The translations under genes and the position numbers were made by a program. This document shows positions 34,397 to 42,772 of a DNA stretch of 64,000 bases, one piece after another. The notes under the pieces were generated by a model. It made no database searches, was not told the DNA's origin, and worked only from the letters and a program-made list of their open reading frames with translations. Origin of the DNA: Nocardiopsis sinuspersici (lineage in GTDB: Bacteria; Actinomycetota; Actinomycetes; Streptosporangiales; Streptosporangiaceae). The stretch lies in assembly GCA_008638415.1 (NCBI GenBank), contig VWVT01000005.1, positions 357,737 to 421,736 of the forward strand, written 5' to 3'. How positions within the stretch are numbered: the stretch's first letter is position 1; every line of letters begins with the position of its first letter.

Positions 34397-36577
34397 TCAC
34401 TGCCTGCCGGGGCGCCATGTTGCGGCCGTCCGTGCCGAGGCCGTCCCCGCCGCCAGCCCGGCCGCGAGTGCCAGGGCAATGGCGCCCAGGACGATGGCGC
34501 CCAGAGTGTCGGGCGGGGCCACCGGGACCTGGCGGTTCTGCTGGATGACCGTGCCCAGCGGCAGGCTCAGCATCGCGGACAGGACCGCCGCGAGTGCCAT
34601 GGGAGCGGTGAGGAAGCCCAACGCGATGCCCAGGTGCCAGCGGCGGCGGCCGGTGAGCACGCTCAACGGGGCTGTGGAGCGTGCCGCTTCGGCGATGTGT
34701 CCGCCCGCACTGATCAGCCCGGCGGTGGCCAGCAGAGCCAGGCCGTAACTACCCAGGAGCACACCCCACTGCGACAGGCGCGCGTTGGCCGGGGTCATCT
34801 CCAGTGAGGCCAGCCGGTCGATCTGGGTGGTGGGCCCCAGCACGGGGTGGAGGGTATTGCGGACCTCGGTGAGGGTGAGGGGGTCCTCACGTGGTGAGAG
34901 CACGGCCAGTTGTTCCACGCTTCCCTCGACGGGCGGGGCCGGGGACGCCTGGATCCGCACATCGCTGCCGATCTGCCAGTCGACGAGTGTGGTGAAGCGG
35001 AGATCACCGGTTCCCGGCTCCACCGGAGTGGGCTGTGCGGGGCAGTCCAGCCGCAGGGAACGCAGGGTGGAGCAGGAGGCCCGCAGCACGGTAGGACCCT
35101 CTCCCTCGTCGGCGGTGTCGACGGCCATGAGGCGCGCCCGCTCGGGCAGGGCCCGGTCCGCCTCCATGACGCGCTGGGCGGTCAAATCGTGTGCCGACAC
35201 CTGCAACGCGCTGTCCGCCAGGCGCTCGTTGGCCTGGCGGGCCTGCACCGAGGTCAGGGTCTCCGAGGCGAGGAAGTAGTGCATGTTGACCAAAGTGACC
35301 ACACCGATGACCACGGGGGCGACCAGACGGGCCAACACCCCCGGGCGGTGCTGGCACCAGCGGCCGGCCACGATCCAGGTGGGACGCCCGGTGCGCAGGC
35401 CCCGGTGGGCCACCGCGGCCCCGACCCAAGCCAGCAGGGCCGCCAGCGCCGAGGGCGCGAAGGCCAGCGCCCCCAGGAGCCCGACCGCGTAGACGGGTAT
35501 CGTCCAAGGGCTGCCCGGAGGGATGAGGGCGGCCGCCGAGGCAACGACGGTGAACAACGCGAACAGGGCGATCTTCCAGGTCGCGACGCGATCGGCGGCC
35601 GGGCGCGGCCGGGTGGTGCCGCGTCGGGCCCGCCGGGCGTGCAGGGCGGCATAGCCCAACGCGGCCGCAGCAGCCGAGACGACCACCGCGACCACCAGGA
35701 ACCACCACATCCGCCGGACGTCAGCCGCGCGCACGATGTAGTCGATGCCGGGCACCACCACGTCGGTGAGCAGCACGGGCACGGCCACCGCGGAGCCAAG
35801 GGCGGTACCGGCCAGGATCGCCGGCAGGCAGGAGGACAGGCCCACCAGGAACTGGTGGCGGGTGCGCGCGCCCAGCGCGTTCAGCAGGGCGGCGCGCCGA
35901 TCGCGCCCGGCCGCGGCGAACCGTGCGGCCACGACGAACAACCCACCCGCGGGCAGGACCACGAACACCAGGTAGACCGCGACCATGAGATCCTGGGCCG
36001 CGGGGGTGAGGGTCATCTTCTCCCCGAAGGGGAAGACGCCCGGCGGGCCGAACCCGGCAATCGGATACATCCAGTCCTCGGGGACCGCGGCGTCCTCAGG
36101 CATCCCCACATAAGCCAGGCGCTCGGTCGGGGAGAGCAGCCCCCGGGGTCCGATGGTCCCGGCGTACTCGCCGTAGCGGTCCCGGACACCAAGCTCGGGG
36201 TCCGCCAGCGCGGGGGACAGGTACACCTGCCCCGGGCCGGGCCAGGAGTCCAGCCCCGGCGGCGGAGACGCGGCGGGGTCGACGGGGTCGAGGTAGACCA
36301 CCGAGTGCTGCCACCGCCCCGCGCTGTCGGGACTCTCCCCCCACCAGGCCGCGGCCTGCTCCGGCGAAGCAACGATGATGGGCTGGCGCATGGCGTCGCG
36401 CAGATCGCGTCCGTCGAAGGTCGCCGCGATCACGGCCAGGCCCAGCAGCACGGCCGTGAGGGCGGCCGTGGCGATGGCGAGCACGATCTGGCGGGTGCGC
36501 TGGGACACGCCACCGGTGCGGGTCCGCCCCAGTGCCAGCAGCTGACCGGTCAGGCTCGGTGCGCTGTCGCGGCTCAT
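34397..36577 (-). CDS. ABC transporter permease, large, bacteriocin-immunity-like
   Basis: The 726-residue protein has an N-terminal helix (IVLAIATAALTAVLLGLAVI), a roughly 150-residue extracytoplasmic part, a central block of helices (MVAVYLVFVVLPAGGLFVV to about VVIGVVTLVNMHYFL), another outside loop of about 150 residues, and a last helix group (GLALLATAGLISAGG and after). This is the FtsX/MacB-like plan with two permease halves. Size and context resemble the integral membrane proteins that accompany lactococcin-972-type bacteriocins. ATG 36577 overlaps the ATPase stop (ATGA), so both are made together. Substrate unproven; export of, or immunity to, the adjacent secreted protein is the inference. 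Confidence 0.8.
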   Translation of the reverse strand: MSRDSAPSLTGQLLALGRTRTGGVSQRTRQIVLAIATAALTAVLLGLAVIAATFDGRDLRDAMRQPIIVASPEQAAAWWGESPDSAGRWQHSVVYLDPVDPAASPPPGLDSWPGPGQVYLSPALADPELGVRDRYGEYAGTIGPRGLLSPTERLAYVGMPEDAAVPEDWMYPIAGFGPPGVFPFGEKMTLTPAAQDLMVAVYLVFVVLPAGGLFVVAARFAAAGRDRRAALLNALGARTRHQFLVGLSSCLPAILAGTALGSAVAVPVLLTDVVVPGIDYIVRAADVRRMWWFLVVAVVVSAAAAALGYAALHARRARRGTTRPRPAADRVATWKIALFALFTVVASAAALIPPGSPWTIPVYAVGLLGALAFAPSALAALLAWVGAAVAHRGLRTGRPTWIVAGRWCQHRPGVLARLVAPVVIGVVTLVNMHYFLASETLTSVQARQANERLADSALQVSAHDLTAQRVMEADRALPERARLMAVDTADEGEGPTVLRASCSTLRSLRLDCPAQPTPVEPGTGDLRFTTLVDWQIGSDVRIQASPAPPVEGSVEQLAVLSPREDPLTLTEVRNTLHPVLGPTTQIDRLASLEMTPANARLSQWGVLLGSYGLALLATAGLISAGGHIAEAARSTAPLSVLTGRRRWHLGIALGFLTAPMALAAVLSAMLSLPLGTVIQQNRQVPVAPPDTLGAIVLGAIALALAAGLAAGTASARTAATWRPGRQ

Positions 36578-37287
36578 CGCCCCACCTCGCTCAGGCGCCC
36601 CTCCCGCAGGTGGAACACGTGATCGCTGCGCTCGGACAGGTCCCGGTCGTGGGTGACCACCACCAGAGCGCACCCGCGCCGGGCGGGCAGGTCGAACAAA
36701 AGGTCGGCGACCTTGTCGCGGTTGTCGGGGTCCAACGCACCGGTCGGCTCGTCGGCCAGCAGCAGCGAGGGATCGGTGATCAGGGCCCGGGCCACGGCGG
36801 TGCGCTGGTGCTCGCCCCCCGAGAGCTCGCCGGTGGTCTCGGCGGCGGTGGTGACGTCCAACTCGGCGAGCAGGGCACGGGCTCGCTCGGCGGCCTCCTG
36901 GGCGCCGAGCCCGGCGAGCAGTCCGGCCAGGGCGACGTTGTCCACCGGGGTGAGCTCGGGCAGCAGCTCGCCGCCCTGGAACACCATGCCGATGTCACGG
37001 CTGCGCACCGCGGCCAGTTCCCCGCGGCGCATCCGGGTGATCTCGCGCCCGGCGACGCGGACGCTGCCGGAGGTGGGGGCCGACAGGCCCATGACGCAGG
37101 CCAGCAGGGTGCTTTTGCCGCTGCCGCTGGGACCGGTGACCACGGTCGAGGTGCCGCGGCGGGCGCTCAGATCCACCTCGTCCAGCAGGAGGCGGCCCGC
37201 GACCGTGTAGCTGACCCCGCTGAGCTGTAGCGGTAGCGCCTCGTCGGAGGTGTGGTGCGGGGGCGGGACGTCGGTGCCGTGCGGCAT
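36574..37287 (-). CDS. ABC transporter ATP-binding protein
   Basis: The 237-residue ATPase has Walker A GPSGSGKSTLL, a Q-loop in IGMVFQGGELLPELT, the signature LSGGEHQRTAVARAL, Walker B LLLADEPTGALD and the switch His in VVVTHDRDL. It belongs to the LolD/MacB type (TGALD after Walker B), which pairs with FtsX-like permeases such as the next gene. It lies 126 bp downstream of the small secreted protein gene and overlaps the permease start by 4 bp, forming one operon. Confidence 0.93.
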   Translation of the reverse strand: MPHGTDVPPPHHTSDEALPLQLSGVSYTVAGRLLLDEVDLSARRGTSTVVTGPSGSGKSTLLACVMGLSAPTSGSVRVAGREITRMRRGELAAVRSRDIGMVFQGGELLPELTPVDNVALAGLLAGLGAQEAAERARALLAELDVTTAAETTGELSGGEHQRTAVARALITDPSLLLADEPTGALDPDNRDKVADLLFDLPARRGCALVVVTHDRDLSERSDHVFHLREGRLSEVGR

Positions 37288-37413
37288 GTGTTCTTCTCCG
37301 AGCGGGGTCTTCTCACGAAACGCGGACGGAACGCTGGGATGGCGCGCAGGGCGGCTTCGCGCGCGGCCAAGCTATTGAGCAAGCGCCGCACGCGAAGCCG
37401 CTGAGCGGATTGG

Positions 37414-37755
37414 TCAGGCCTTCCAGTCGCTGCAGGCATCAGGCCACGCGCTGATGCTTTCGCAGACGCGGAGCTTGATGACGTCAGAACCGCTTCCGCT
37501 GGTCACAGTCGTTCTGGGGCCACTCTTGTTGTACAGGCCCCGCTCAGTTCCCGCCGATGCCTGGCGGTAGTACTGCCCGTAGACAACCCGGCCGTCGTCC
37601 TCGCCGTCGTAGACGGAGATCCTGGAACCACTGGAGTTGGTGTAGGCCCTGTCATCGCCCTGGTAGGCCGAAATGGCCATTGCACTGCTGCTGAGCAGCG
37701 GCAGCGCGGCCAAAGCCGCGAGCGCCGATCCAGCGATGAGCTTCCGAGCGTTCAC
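37414..37755 (-). CDS. Small secreted protein, candidate exported peptide
   Basis: The 113-residue product starts at GTG 37755 (GAGGAAAGGG upstream). Its Sec signal peptide reads KLIAGSALAALAALPLLSSS and ends near AMA. The mature part is about 85 residues, polar, rich in Tyr, Ser, Asp and Gly (DDRAYTNSSGSRISVYDGED, VVYGQYYRQASAG), with two Cys near the end in LRVCESISAWPDACSDW, likely a disulfide. I do not recognise a family; it is not a clear lactococcin 972. As first gene ahead of an ABC ATPase/permease pair it may be a bacteriocin-like factor or a sensed ligand. Confidence 0.65.
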   Translation of the reverse strand: MNARKLIAGSALAALAALPLLSSSAMAISAYQGDDRAYTNSSGSRISVYDGEDDGRVVYGQYYRQASAGTERGLYNKSGPRTTVTSGSGSDVIKLRVCESISAWPDACSDWKA

Positions 37756-38295
37756 AATAACCCTTTCCTCTGTGACTGAACTACTACTTAGGGCACCCGG
37801 CCGGGCCAGGACAGACCCTGGCACAAGACACCAGAGAGAAACAAATGGTGTACACCTCGGAAACCGCATAAAAGCTCTGTTAATGCACGTAAAGGAGGTG
37901 TGGCCGGATCCGGCCAACGGGTACTCGTCCGCAGTCAGCCTCCCGTCATCGACTGTTTCGTGAGTGTTCTCCCGAAGGCCAGCAAAAGGACACGTAAGCC
38001 GTGAGCGCGCCCTGCGCGGGGGCGTTCCAGGCGATGTGGCGGTACCGGCGGAGCTCGGCAGTGGTCTCCAGGACACGGGCGATGGCGATAAGTAGGCGAG
38101 CAGGGCGTGGGGGTTCACGCAGGTTCTTGGAATGCGGTGCGTCGGCCTCCGTGGTCCCCCGGTCGGGGTGCTTTGCGGGCCTATCAGTCAACGCCTATGC
38201 TCGGAGATAGTCGTCAGGCCCCGTGGGGGCTCGGAAGTGGAGCCAGGTGACCTGGGGCAGACCGGGAGCCTGGCTCGGCGCATGTCTGAGGTCCT
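37756..38295. other. Region upstream of the secreted-protein operon
   Basis: It must contain the promoter of the secreted-protein/ABC operon on the minus strand. A minus-strand frame at 37946-38191 (LLIAIARVLETTAELRRYR) has moderate coding bias and may be a gene remnant, but has no recognisable family. An AAGGAGGTG on the plus strand near 37891 has no good frame after it. Confidence 0.3.
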
Positions 38296-38698
38296 TCAGC
38301 AGCCGGTGGCCACGTCGAAGTCGTAGATCCGCTCGGCGAGGATGTCCCGGTAGCTCGGATCGCCGTGGCGACTGGCCCGGACCGCTCCGGCCAAAACGTC
38401 GGCCACCCACAGCAGCGGCTGTGCCTCACCGGCCAGGTGCTCGACGGTGAATACCGTCCCCTTGGGCAGCGCACGACGGGCGCCGATGACGGACCGGATG
38501 TCGCGTTGGTCCAGACTCCGGGGTGCGGGCCTCCATGTACAGAATGCCGACGCCGTAGCTGTGCAGTTCGGGGACCAGGCGCTCCAGGCAGCGGGCACGG
38601 GCACGCTCCTGGCGCCGGGGCGGCACCGGCGTGCCGACCGCGACGATTGACCAGTCGAGGGCAGGAAGACCGCCCATGTGCCCGAAGGGCTGAGGCAA
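38296..38698 (-). pseudogene. Frameshifted conserved actinobacterial hypothetical protein
   Basis: One minus frame gives CLERLVPELHSYGVGILYME and then ART. After an indel near 38515 another frame continues RSLDQRDIRSVIGARRALP, KGTVFTVEHLAGEAQPLLW, VADVLAGAVRASRHGDPSYR and ends YDFDVATGC. Together they look like a conserved hypothetical protein family of actinomycetes that I recall by its PLLW-AD-(L/V)-AGAVRA block, but cannot name. The N-terminal half is not found. One base change separates it from a longer frame, so decay seems recent or a sequence error is possible. Confidence 0.55.
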
Positions 38699-39715
38699 CC
38701 GAGCGTGCGCCTAGCACACGGGCGACAAGCTCTGCCAGCCGAACCCCACCTTGCAATTCTTGTGATCTAAGTCACTTCGTGGATTCCAGAAAGCTTCAAG
38801 TGCATGCCCACTTTACGCCAATATGTCCGCCATATTTGGCTAAATTGTGCTGCAACCCTGCACAATTCTGAATTTCTACAGTTCTCAGAGGTTGACCCTG
38901 GCACGCCTCAAAGCCAATCGGAGACCTCACGCAAGGCCGACATGAAGGTAACCTGATTTCGTCCTCGAACGCAGAGCCCCGATTGATTGGCGACCACGCG
39001 CAGCTGCCGATGGTCGCCGGGAGCCGTTGGCATCCTTGTCATCCCGGCACGAAGGGAACGCTATGAGTTCGAGGAAATATGACGGCTGGTGGCACCGTCC
39101 AGATTTTTGGAGGTGCTTCGAGCTGCTGGTTCGCGTGTTGAGCGACTGGCTGCAAAGCTAGCCCGGCCCTAGCCTCAGGAACCGGGGCCAGGTGGTGAGG
39201 CCCGTCTAGAGTCTGGGAAGGCCGCTACGTGCCTCACCACTCATCCAGTCATTCTCTGCCGCAGGATGACTTGCTCCAACCCTGTCCAAATTTACTACCC
39301 AACGATCCAATTCGATCCAAAATCCAACCAAGTTGGACAATATTGGACCCCAACAGGTCCAACATCTTGACGATACAGGTTTCCGTACCCCCGCCAACCC
39401 GATAGTGGGGGTACGGCACCAAGAAATTTACATCAATTTCCATTGACAGATGTCCTCAAAATGCGCAATCCATCCCATGCCTCCAGTCATTTCAAGCTGG
39501 TCTACACAGGGCAGTGCGGCGAACTGGCTATCGACCAGCGCAGTCAGCCAGAGGAGCTGCATGAAATCTGAGGCCGCTAGATAGCTGTGCCGTCGAGAGC
39601 CCATGCATGAAGCTGTCCACGCCGATGCTGGCGATGGAGGAGATGAAGTCCACCTCATCCAGGGCAGCCAAGTACATCTAGCTTGGCACGGTAGATGTCG
39701 CCGCAGACGGCTGGT
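38699..39715. other. About 1-kb AT-richer gap with gene fragments
   Basis: GC is lower than elsewhere and no long gene is present. A 32-codon ORF lies at 39063-39161. On the minus strand, about 39422-39680 can be read in two frames (for example IASIGVDSFMHGLST, and WLTALVDSQFAALPCVDQLE), which looks like a broken gene of unknown family. The region fits decayed mobile DNA. Confidence 0.35.
39063..39161 (+). CDS. Candidate 32-aa Trp-rich small protein
   Basis: ATG 39063 follows GAAGGGAACGCT, a good ribosome-binding site, and opens MSSRKYDGWWHRPDFWRC, then FELLVRVLSDWLQS and TAG. Five Trp in 32 residues and an amphipathic C-terminal half could let it bind a membrane. No family is recognised. 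It is the only well-placed start in this gap. Whether it is translated cannot be seen. Confidence 0.35.
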   Translation: MSSRKYDGWWHRPDFWRCFELLVRVLSDWLQS

Positions 39716-40426
39716 CTAAGAGCGTGTTTGCTGTCCTTGCTGTTTGATCAGCCGTCCCCAGCGGGGCTTGCGGCCGAAGTGCTCCGCGATCTGCTCGCCG
39801 GTCGGCAGCGAACCATCCGGCCGCCGGTTCTCCAGCGCCCACTTCCAGGCATCCCGCTGCACCTTGGGAGGAGGCCGTTCGCCTTCCGCCTCGCTCGATG
39901 TGTTCGGGGCCGTTTCCTCCGCCTTGACGACATGCAGATGCCTCCGCTCCTGCTGCTCCGCCGAGAAGGACTCGGACACCTTGGCCAAGGTGTCCTTCCC
40001 GCCTTCAGGATGCGTGCGCACCGCGTCAGCACTGCGTACGCTCCTCGCCGTCGTGCGGAACTCACGCATGAGCAGCTCGTACGCACCGATCAATGCGAAG
40101 CTCGGCCAGGCATGGATGATCCGCGACCACATCGTGGGGTCGGCCACCGCGACGTTGGCCGCCAGGGAGGCTCCGGAACCGATGATCAACAGCGTCCAGG
40201 GCAGCAAGCCGCCCTTGCGGCCGTTGCGGGCATCGCTCAACAGCGTCATCGAGGCGCCGACGATCATCCCGTCCACCGACAACGGGAACAAAGCAGCCCG
40301 CCACTCTGGCTCGCCGTGGCGCAGCGCGAGTTCGTACATGTGCGAGTAGGACACCACCGCGGCGATCACGGCCAGCATCAGTACGGCGGCGATGGTGGTC
40401 CAGCGGGACCAACGAGAGGCCCTCAT
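39716..40426 (-). CDS. DUF2637 membrane protein of a mobile element
   Basis: The 236-residue protein has four hydrophobic helices in its first 120 residues: WTTIAAVLMLAVIAAVVSY, ALFPLSVDGMIVGASMTLL, LPWTLLIIGSGASLAANVA and IIHAWPSFALIGAYELLM. The SVDGM and ELLMRE motifs are those of DUF2637, common in Streptomyces-type conjugative elements and plasmids, where it may relate to plasmid spread. The C-terminal part (WALENRRPDGSLPTGEQIAE and HFGRKPRWGRLIKQQG) is a small helix-turn-helix-like domain. It appears intact, so it may be the last working gene of the element backbone. Confidence 0.8.
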   Translation of the reverse strand: MRASRWSRWTTIAAVLMLAVIAAVVSYSHMYELALRHGEPEWRAALFPLSVDGMIVGASMTLLSDARNGRKGGLLPWTLLIIGSGASLAANVAVADPTMWSRIIHAWPSFALIGAYELLMREFRTTARSVRSADAVRTHPEGGKDTLAKVSESFSAEQQERRHLHVVKAEETAPNTSSEAEGERPPPKVQRDAWKWALENRRPDGSLPTGEQIAEHFGRKPRWGRLIKQQGQQTRS

Positions 40427-40616
40427 CCCCGACCACCGCCCTCCAGGAAGGACAACGGCTGCAGAGTTTCCGAGACGCTTGCGATGAGCCCGACAGACCA
40501 GGCGTGACCCTTCCCCGGTCTCAGTTCTGGTCTCAGTTCACCTTCGGTCGCAGGGGTACGAGGAAGTACGCGACCACAGGTCAGAACCGCGATGAACGTT
40601 CGTGAACCATGCTCGC

Positions 40617-40847
40617 CCGCTCTCCTAAAGCGGGTGTCGCAGGTTCGAATCCTGCTGGGGCCGCCCCTGTGACCCGGGGTTTCTCTCGAACGAGAGACCC
40701 CGGGTCGCTGATCCGCCCGCGGTTGTGGCCGCGGTTGCCGGGTCATTCCCACCGTGCTTTCCCCCACCCGGTCCGCCGCTCCTGGTGTGAGTTCGCCGCC
40801 TGCGCGGACGTGGCGGGCGGTCCGCGACGTCCGCGAGTGGCCGAGGA
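40617..40847 (+). repeat. Direct repeat, right copy: attR-like, tRNA-Arg 3' half plus flank
   Basis: Matches 32962-33192 base for base apart from a few changes. It begins at the anticodon stem (CCGCTCTCCTAAAGCGG), so the tRNA half here has no 5' part and is not a functional tRNA. Bases 40856-40899 again match 33475-33518, showing the same integrase sequence with 282 bases lost. Confidence 0.85.
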
Positions 40848-40901
40848 GACGCACCCTTCGAGGCCGGCGTCGTCCCGGACGCCCTTGCGCCGTGCGAAGC
40901 A
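40672..40901 (-). pseudogene. Tyrosine recombinase remnant, right, with internal deletion
   Basis: The minus frame encodes LGHSRTSRTARHVRAGGELT fused directly to ARRKGVRDD-like sequence. Compared with the left remnant, 282 bases are replaced by 8. It has the same Tyr-to-His change as the left copy, so both copies came from the same already damaged gene or were converted. It is a second integrase scar abutting an att site, which suggests two related insertions or a duplication. Confidence 0.6.
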
Positions 40902-41386
40902 GCAGTCGCCGCCTGCACGCCTTGAGCACACCGCGCCCCCTGAGCGCACCGCGGGCCCCGGAACGGAACACCCCGCCGTGGTCGGACCGGTGAGGCGGAC
41001 GGACACGGATCCGGCGGACACGGGGAGGGCGGCGGCGTCATGACCGGCCCTGAGCCTGCGAGCCGTCCCTTCCGTGGCCGCCTTCCCACCGTGTCGCCAT
41101 GACAGCGGAGAGAAGTCGGCCGATCATGGAACCGGAGTACGGACCGGTCGGGGGAGGCCACTCGGATGACGCACGCGGAGCACGCCCAGGACGAACAGCA
41201 CGGGGGACCGGACAGGCCGCTCAACAGGCAGCGGGGCGGATCACCGTCCGCGATCGCCGGGGCGCTCCACCGCACACCGCACCCGGGCCCCCAGCACTGG
41301 GGCGGGCCCCGGCCCCGCAAGACGGAGCCGGACCCGTTCTTCCCCAAACGCCTGGGCCCGCCGCCCGAGAGCCGCGGAACCTGAGC
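40902..41386. other. Gap right of the island without a supported gene
   Basis: GC-rich sequence with antisense frames only. It probably contains the junction back to chromosome and the 3' flank of the phospholipase-D-like gene. I see no tRNA, repeat or family match. Confidence 0.35.
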
Positions 41387-42628
41387 TCACAGGAACGGGC
41401 GCCAGGGCGCCAGCAGGCACTCGCCGAGCTTCGCGGCGAGCGGACGGTGCTGCCACTCCTCCCTGGTCAGCTCCCGGCAGTTGGTGAGGTCGTTGGCGAA
41501 GATCTCCTCCATGTGCTTCGCCACGGTCTCGTCGAAGATCTCCACGTTGATCTCGTAGTTGCCCGTCAGGCTCAGCCGGTCCACGTTCGCGGTACCGATC
41601 GTGGACCACTTGCCGTCCACCGTCGCCGTCTTGGCGTGCACCATGGCGTTCTGGTAGAGCCACAGACGCACTCCGCCACGCAGCAGCACCGCGTACTGGC
41701 TGCGGGATATCCAGTCGGCGACGACGTGGTTGGACTCCTCCGGGAGGAGGATGTCGACCTCCACCCCCCGTTCGGCGGCATCGACCAGAACGCGCTGGAA
41801 CTCCCGGTCGGGCATGAAGTAGGCCTGGGTGAACAGCACCCTGTCCTTGGCCCGGTCGATCGCCTCCAGGAACATCGCCCGGATCGGGTAGATGAGCAGC
41901 TCGGGCACGTTGCGGTGCACACGGAAGTGCGCGTCCCAGTCGGACTCTCCCAGCCCCTCCAGCTCGGGCTGGTGGGGCAGGCGGTTCATGTTCCAGAAGT
42001 CGCTGAAGGCGTTCTCCAGCGCCCACACCGCCGAACCGGACACCCGAAGGTGGGTGTCGCGCCACTCGGTGGCGTACAGCGACCCGACGTTGTACCCGCC
42101 GACGAACCCCACCTCGCCGTCGACGGTCAGGATCTTGCGGTGGTCCCGGCCGGACTTGCGGATGTTCAACAGCAGCACGCCCGGCCGGAACGCCGGGTAC
42201 CGGACCACGTGGACGCTGGGCGGGAAGCGGAAGAAGGACCGGGGCACCACCAGGTTCGCGAAGCCGTCGTAGACCACGTACACCTCGACGCCCCGCTCGG
42301 CGGCGTCGATGAGCTCCCTCTTGAACTCGCGGCCCACCCGGTCGTCCTTGATGATGTAGGACTCGAAGAGGACCCGGCGCCGGGCACCCCGGATCGCCGC
42401 GATCATGTCCTGGAACAGGTCCTCGCCGTAGGTGTACACGGTGGCGGTGTTCCCGTTGTCGCCGACCGGCAGCTCGACCGGGGCGGTACGGGGGAAGCGC
42501 GCCCGGCGCGGCCGTACCTTCCTGCGCCAGTGGTGGACCCCCATGAGGGTGGCCACCACGGCGATCTGGGTGGTCACCAGCCCCACGAGTCCCCATTTGA
42601 CCACCGACGTGATGGTGGAGCGTCGCAC
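41387..42628 (-). CDS. Phospholipase D/cardiolipin synthase-like protein
   Basis: The 413-residue protein has one N-terminal membrane helix (WGLVGLVTTQIAVVATLMGV) and two HKD motifs, GRDHRKILTVDG and MVHAKTATVDG, each followed by a Gly-rich G(G/T)(Y/A)N segment. This is the double-domain plan of cardiolipin synthase Cls, which joins two phospholipids at the membrane. GTG 42628 follows GGGAGG; an ATG 38 codons upstream is less likely. It could also be another PLD-type phosphatidyltransferase, since substrate residues are not decisive. Confidence 0.88.
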   Translation of the reverse strand: MRRSTITSVVKWGLVGLVTTQIAVVATLMGVHHWRRKVRPRRARFPRTAPVELPVGDNGNTATVYTYGEDLFQDMIAAIRGARRRVLFESYIIKDDRVGREFKRELIDAAERGVEVYVVYDGFANLVVPRSFFRFPPSVHVVRYPAFRPGVLLLNIRKSGRDHRKILTVDGEVGFVGGYNVGSLYATEWRDTHLRVSGSAVWALENAFSDFWNMNRLPHQPELEGLGESDWDAHFRVHRNVPELLIYPIRAMFLEAIDRAKDRVLFTQAYFMPDREFQRVLVDAAERGVEVDILLPEESNHVVADWISRSQYAVLLRGGVRLWLYQNAMVHAKTATVDGKWSTIGTANVDRLSLTGNYEINVEIFDETVAKHMEEIFANDLTNCRELTREEWQHRPLAAKLGECLLAPWRPFL

Positions 42629-42772
42629 AGTCGCCTCCCGATCAGGACGTCCGCGGTGCCGAAGTCCCCGGTCCTGAGGCCTTCCTCTCCGATGCGGAGT
42701 GGACGTCAACCGTAACCGGGGACACGCACCAGGGGTCGGCACAGTCCTCCTGTGTCACCTCTACGCGGTCCC

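Larger units (their letters stand above)
32962..40847. mobile_element. Decayed integrative element (island) in tRNA-Arg(CCT)
   Basis: The region lies between direct repeats that include the 3' half of tRNA-Arg. It contains remnants of tyrosine recombinases at both ends, a frameshifted recombinase, a secreted peptide/ABC transporter operon, broken genes and a DUF2637 protein of the kind found in actinomycete conjugative elements. GC content and codon bias are uneven, with AT-rich stretches. No intact integrase, replication or transfer gene is seen, so it is now immobile. Confidence 0.75.

Noticed and set aside
37946-38191. 81-codon minus-strand frame upstream of the secreted protein
   Set aside because: Coding bias is only moderate and there is no family match or strong start signal. 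Mentioned in the region note but not called as a gene.
39206-39443. Two 60-codon minus-strand frames
   Set aside because: They overlap in different frames in AT-rich DNA, show no conserved motif and fit decayed sequence.
40617-40663. Second tRNA-Arg gene
   Set aside because: Only the anticodon stem to the 3' end is present. The acceptor 5' strand and D arm are missing, so it is an attachment-site copy and not a tRNA gene.
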